Shown here piece by piece: positions 5,454-8,372 of a DNA stretch of 8,372 bases. The stretch is from contig JAQGKH010000272.1 of assembly GCA_028290225.1 (NCBI GenBank), positions 1-8,372 of the forward strand. The letters run 5' to 3'. Within the stretch, counting starts at the first letter, position 1; every line of letters begins with the position of its first letter. Origin of the DNA: Devosia sp. (GTDB taxonomy: Bacteria; Pseudomonadota; Alphaproteobacteria; Rhizobiales; Devosiaceae). Both the position numbers and the translations under genes were made by a program. Below the pieces are notes generated by a model. It was not told where the DNA came from. It did no database searches and saw only the letters and a program-made list of their open reading frames with translations.

Positions 5454-7625
5454 TCAGCGCCGGGCGCGCTCGCGCGCCTTGACCTGCGCCCGGCGGGCAT
5501 GCAGCACCGGCTCGGTATAGCCGCTCGGCTGGTCCGCGCCATGCAAGGCCAGGTCCAGCGCCGCCTGGAACGCTACCGACTGCAGATTGGGCGCCATCGG
5601 CCGATACAGCGGATCGCCCGCATTCTGCTCGTCGACCACCGCAGCCATGCGCTCAAAGATCGCCGTCACCTCGTCGCGGCTCACCAGCCCATGGCGCAGC
5701 CAGTTGGCGATATGCTGGCTCGAAATCCGGCAGGTGGCCCGATCTTCCATCAGCCCCACATCGTTGATGTCGGGCACCTTGGAGCACCCCACGCCCTGCT
5801 GCACCCAGCGCACCACATAGCCCAGAATGCCCTGCGCGTTGTTTTCCGTTTCGCGGGTGATTTCCTCGCGGCTGAGCGAATAGGGCGCCTGCACTGGCAT
5901 GGAGAACAGCTCGGCCAAGGGCGGCGTTGCCTGGTTGTGCCGACGGCGCTGCGCTTCGAACACATCGATCTGGTGGTAATGCAACGCATGCAGGGTCGCT
6001 GCTGTCGGCGATGGCACCCAGGCCGTATTGGCGCCCGATTGCGGATGCCCGGACTTGGCGGCCATCATCGCCGCCATGTCATCGGGCCGCGCCCACATGC
6101 CCTTGCCGATCTGGGCCCGTCCGGAAAGGCCGCAGGCCAAGCCGATCAGCACATTGCGATCCTCATAGGATGCAATCCAGCGCTCCAGCTTGATCTCGTC
6201 CTTGCGCAGCACCGGCCCCGCTTCCATCGAGGTGTGGATTTCATCGCCGGTGCGATCAAGAAAGCCCGTATTGATGAAGAACAACCGGTCCCGCGCCGCA
6301 TGGATCGCCGCCTTGAGATTGGCCGAAGTGCGACGCTCCTCGTCCATGATGCCGATCTTGATCGTCAGCGGCGCCAGTCCCAGCATGCGCTCGACCGACG
6401 CGAAGATCGCGCAGGCAAACGCCACTTCCTCGGGGCCGTGCATCTTGGGCTTGACGATGTAAACGGCGCCGGTGGTGCTGTTGCGGCCCTGGTCGTGCAT
6501 GGCGCAAAGCACCGTGATGGCCGCATCCATCAGCCCTTCGCCGATCGGCTTGCCATCAGCGGTCCTGATGGCGTCGGTGCTCATCAGGTGCCCCACATTG
6601 CGCACCAGCAGCAAGGAGCGGCCCTTGAGCACTAGCTCGCTCCCGGAACGGGCTGTGTAAACCCGATCCTCCTTGAGACGCCGCGTCACGCTCTTGCCGC
6701 CCTTGTCGAAGGTGTCTTCCAGCGTGCCCTTCATCAGGCCCAGCCAGTTGCGATACACCCCGATCTTGTCCTCGGCATCCACCGCCGCCACCGAATCCTC
6801 GCAGTCCTGGATCGTGGTCAGCGCCGCTTCCACCACCACATCCGCCAGCCCCGCGGGGTGCTCGCTCCCGATCGGGCTGGACTTGTCGAGCACAAGGATT
6901 ACATGCAGCCCATTGTGGCGCAAAACGATCTCGGCCTGTGCTCCGGCCCCCCGGTAACCCACGAAAGCCTCGGCATCGCGCAGCGTGGTCGGCCCGGCCG
7001 CGGTATCGATCACCAGATTGGCGGTCCCGCCCTGTTCGGCCACGACATACGAGTTCACTTCGGCGTGGCTGCCCTGCTTGAGCGGCAAGGCCTCGTCGAG
7101 AAAGGCCGCGGCCCGCGCCACCACCGCCTGCCCGCGCGCGGCATTGTAGCCCTTGCCCGGCACCAGCTCGCCATCACGCGCGATCACATCGGTGCCGTAA
7201 AGCGCGTCGTAAAGGCTGCCCCAGCGCGCATTGGCGGCGTTGAGCGCATAACGTGCATTGGAAACCGGCACCACCAGCTGCGGCCCGCAGAGGCTGATGA
7301 TTTCCGGGTCCAGCCCGGTGGTCTCGATGGTAAAATCCTCAGGCTCGGGCACGAGATAGCCGATATCCCTCAGGAAGAATTCATAGCCCTGCGGATTGTT
7401 GGCCACCGGTCCATAGCGGCGGTGCCAATCATCGATCTTGCCCTGCAGCTCGTCGCGGCGCGCCAGGAACTGCGCATTGGTGGGCGCATGTTGCGCAACC
7501 AGTTCGGCCAAGCCGTTCCAGAACTGGTCCGATGAAACCGGCAGACCCGGCAAGACCTCCCGCTCGACAAAGTCCACCAGTGCCGTATCCACGGACAGTC
7601 CGGACTTGGTCAGATATTGGCTCAT
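5454..7625 (-). CDS. glcB: Malate synthase G
   Basis: This enzyme condenses glyoxylate with acetyl-CoA to give malate and CoA (EC 2.3.3.9), in the cytoplasm and with Mg2+. The product is 723 residues, the same length as I recall for Escherichia coli GlcB, and intact. Recognisable segments are GRSLLLVRNVGHLM (335-348, substrate-binding Arg), IGIMDEERRTSANL (424-437, metal ligand Glu429), INTGFLDRTGDEIHT (451-465, metal ligand Asp457), and MEDRATCRISSQHIANWL (626-643), where Asp628 corresponds to the catalytic base. The frame is open to 7685, but the ATG at 7623-7625 has a good ribosome binding site and gives the canonical length. Guanine deaminase ends 34 bp upstream on the same strand, so the two probably share a transcript. 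This suggests the enzyme disposes of glyoxylate from purine or allantoin breakdown, though it may also serve glycolate or C2 metabolism. No glycolate oxidase genes are in view. Confidence 0.97.
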   Translation of the reverse strand: MSQYLTKSGLSVDTALVDFVEREVLPGLPVSSDQFWNGLAELVAQHAPTNAQFLARRDELQGKIDDWHRRYGPVANNPQGYEFFLRDIGYLVPEPEDFTIETTGLDPEIISLCGPQLVVPVSNARYALNAANARWGSLYDALYGTDVIARDGELVPGKGYNAARGQAVVARAAAFLDEALPLKQGSHAEVNSYVVAEQGGTANLVIDTAAGPTTLRDAEAFVGYRGAGAQAEIVLRHNGLHVILVLDKSSPIGSEHPAGLADVVVEAALTTIQDCEDSVAAVDAEDKIGVYRNWLGLMKGTLEDTFDKGGKSVTRRLKEDRVYTARSGSELVLKGRSLLLVRNVGHLMSTDAIRTADGKPIGEGLMDAAITVLCAMHDQGRNSTTGAVYIVKPKMHGPEEVAFACAIFASVERMLGLAPLTIKIGIMDEERRTSANLKAAIHAARDRLFFINTGFLDRTGDEIHTSMEAGPVLRKDEIKLERWIASYEDRNVLIGLACGLSGRAQIGKGMWARPDDMAAMMAAKSGHPQSGANTAWVPSPTAATLHALHYHQIDVFEAQRRRHNQATPPLAELFSMPVQAPYSLSREEITRETENNAQGILGYVVRWVQQGVGCSKVPDINDVGLMEDRATCRISSQHIANWLRHGLVSRDEVTAIFERMAAVVDEQNAGDPLYRPMAPNLQSVAFQAALDLALHGADQPSGYTEPVLHARRAQVKARERARR
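5458..5495 (+). terminator. GC-rich inverted repeat at the convergent gene ends, possible terminator
   Basis: A perfect 10-bp inverted repeat (CGCCGGGCGC at 5458-5467, GCGCCCGGCG at 5486-5495) begins 8 nt past the hydrolase stop and lies inside the last codons of malate synthase. A competing 6-bp hairpin with a 4-nt loop, GGCGCG/CGCGCC (5463-5478), is followed by only two T residues. Neither has a U-tract, so this would be a weak or Rho-assisted terminator. The Arg/Ala-rich C-terminus of malate synthase could also create such repeats by codon composition alone. Confidence 0.3.
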
Positions 7626-7630
7626 GCTTA

Positions 7631-7637
7631 TTCCCCC
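7631..7637 (-). promoter_or_regulatory. Ribosome binding site of malate synthase G
   Basis: The minus strand reads GGGGGAA, ending 5 nt before the ATG at 7623-7625. It decides the start against the longer open frame, which would overlap the guanine deaminase gene by 26 bp. Confidence 0.65.
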
Positions 7638-7659
7638 ACAGGCGCGGCCCAGCTTTAGG

Positions 7660-8372
7660 TCAAGCAAAGGGCTCTGCCAACCCAACTAAGGTCGATTTAG
7701 CCGCTCGGCCCGCCACATATACTTCGGCGATGGCGCGGTCATCGCCCATGGTTTGCAGCAGGAAAAGTTCCTCCGTCAAACTCGAAACCGTTCCTTGCCG
7801 CAGCCGCATCGCCGGAGTGGCGCCGGCGTTCAACACCACCAGGTCGGCGTCATTACCCGGTGCAACCGCCCCGATCGTGCCCTCCAGCGACAGCGCACGC
7901 GCATTGCCCAGCGTCGCCATGTAGAACGAATTGAGCGGGGACAGTCTTTGCCCGCGCAGTTGCAGCACCTTGTAGCCTTCATCAAGCGTGCGCAGCATGC
8001 CAAAGCTCGTGCCACCCCCGATATCGGTGGCCACCCCGATCCGCACCCCCGCCCGCGCCAGCCGCTCCCGGTCGAACAATCCCGAGCCCAAAAACAGATT
8101 GGAAGTTGGGCAAAATACTGCCACCGCGCCCGTGTCCGCCAGCACAGCGGTTTCGCGGTGATTGAGATGGATACAATGCCCCAGCAGCGTTCGGGGGCCG
8201 AGCAGGCCGTAGCCCTCGTAGATGCCCGCATAATCGGGAGCATCCGGATAAAGCTCCATCGAGAACCGGATTTCCTCGGCATTCTCGCTCAGATGCGTCT
8301 GCACATAGCAATCGGGATGCTCGGCCACCAAAGCCTGCGCCGCTTCCAGTTGTGCAGGCGTGGAAGTGATGG
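7660..8372 (-). CDS. guaD: Guanine deaminase (partial, 5' end off window)
   Basis: This zinc amidohydrolase converts guanine to xanthine and ammonia (EC 3.5.4.3). The C-terminal 236 residues are visible, beginning in the conserved ITSTPAQLEAAQALV segment. The family is about 430-450 residues, so the start and the first His-x-His metal motif lie beyond the right edge. Remaining zinc ligands, counted within the visible fragment, are His26 in VQTHLSEN, His65 in LLGHCIHL and Asp116 in VATDIGGGTSF. CPTSNLFLGSGLF (87-99) is a hallmark of guanine deaminases and separates them from adenosine and cytosine deaminases. The tail VAPGNDADLVVLNAG is the usual amidohydrolase C-terminal strand. The frame is intact to a TGA at 7660-7662. 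Malate synthase G follows after 34 bp on the same strand, implying an operon for purine use. Confidence 0.95.
   Translation of the reverse strand, partial: ITSTPAQLEAAQALVAEHPDCYVQTHLSENAEEIRFSMELYPDAPDYAGIYEGYGLLGPRTLLGHCIHLNHRETAVLADTGAVAVFCPTSNLFLGSGLFDRERLARAGVRIGVATDIGGGTSFGMLRTLDEGYKVLQLRGQRLSPLNSFYMATLGNARALSLEGTIGAVAPGNDADLVVLNAGATPAMRLRQGTVSSLTEELFLLQTMGDDRAIAEVYVAGRAAKSTLVGLAEPFA

Noticed and set aside
5499..6635. A 378-codon open frame on the plus strand opposite malate synthase G
   Set aside because: It is a composition-driven shadow: very rich in Arg, His and Gly, without recognisable motifs, and fully antisense to a conserved full-length enzyme.

Overview
The window looks like ordinary chromosomal DNA from a high-GC alphaproteobacterium, most likely of the Hyphomicrobiales (Devosia or a relative). 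That placement is inferred from strong G/C third-position bias, tightly packed genes and remembered similarity of the proteins to rhizobial and Devosia homologues. No database search was run. No RNA gene, mobile element, CRISPR array or defence island was seen, and no intergenic stretch exceeds about 131 bp.

Layout, left to right. (1) Minus strand, 1-718: the N-terminal 239 residues of a zinc alcohol dehydrogenase of the xylitol/sorbitol dehydrogenase type, running off the left edge. (2) Minus strand, 808-1806: a complete bacterial type IB DNA topoisomerase with all five expected active-site residues. (3) Minus strand, 1814-1972: a 52-residue single-pass membrane protein just upstream of the topoisomerase, probably co-transcribed with it. 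(4) A divergent intergenic region, 1973-2103. (5) Plus strand, 2104-3813: adenine deaminase, followed after 2 bp by (6) 3816-5450: a CocE/NonD-family alpha/beta hydrolase. (7) Minus strand, 5454-7625: a full-length malate synthase G that converges on the hydrolase with only 3 bp between stop codons. (8) Minus strand, 7660 to the right edge: the C-terminal part of guanine deaminase, 34 bp upstream of malate synthase and in the same direction.

The theme of the right two thirds is purine breakdown. Adenine deaminase makes hypoxanthine and guanine deaminase makes xanthine; both feed the urate/allantoin route, which in many bacteria ends in glyoxylate. Malate synthase G condenses glyoxylate with acetyl-CoA to malate. 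The guaD-malate synthase linkage therefore suggests a route from purine to central metabolism. The role of the hydrolase coupled to adenine deaminase is unknown and is the most open question here. The left third (polyol dehydrogenase, topoisomerase, small membrane protein) has no evident link to purine metabolism. I did not find a convincing new multi-gene system; the findings are mostly questions about gene linkage and one poorly understood enzyme.
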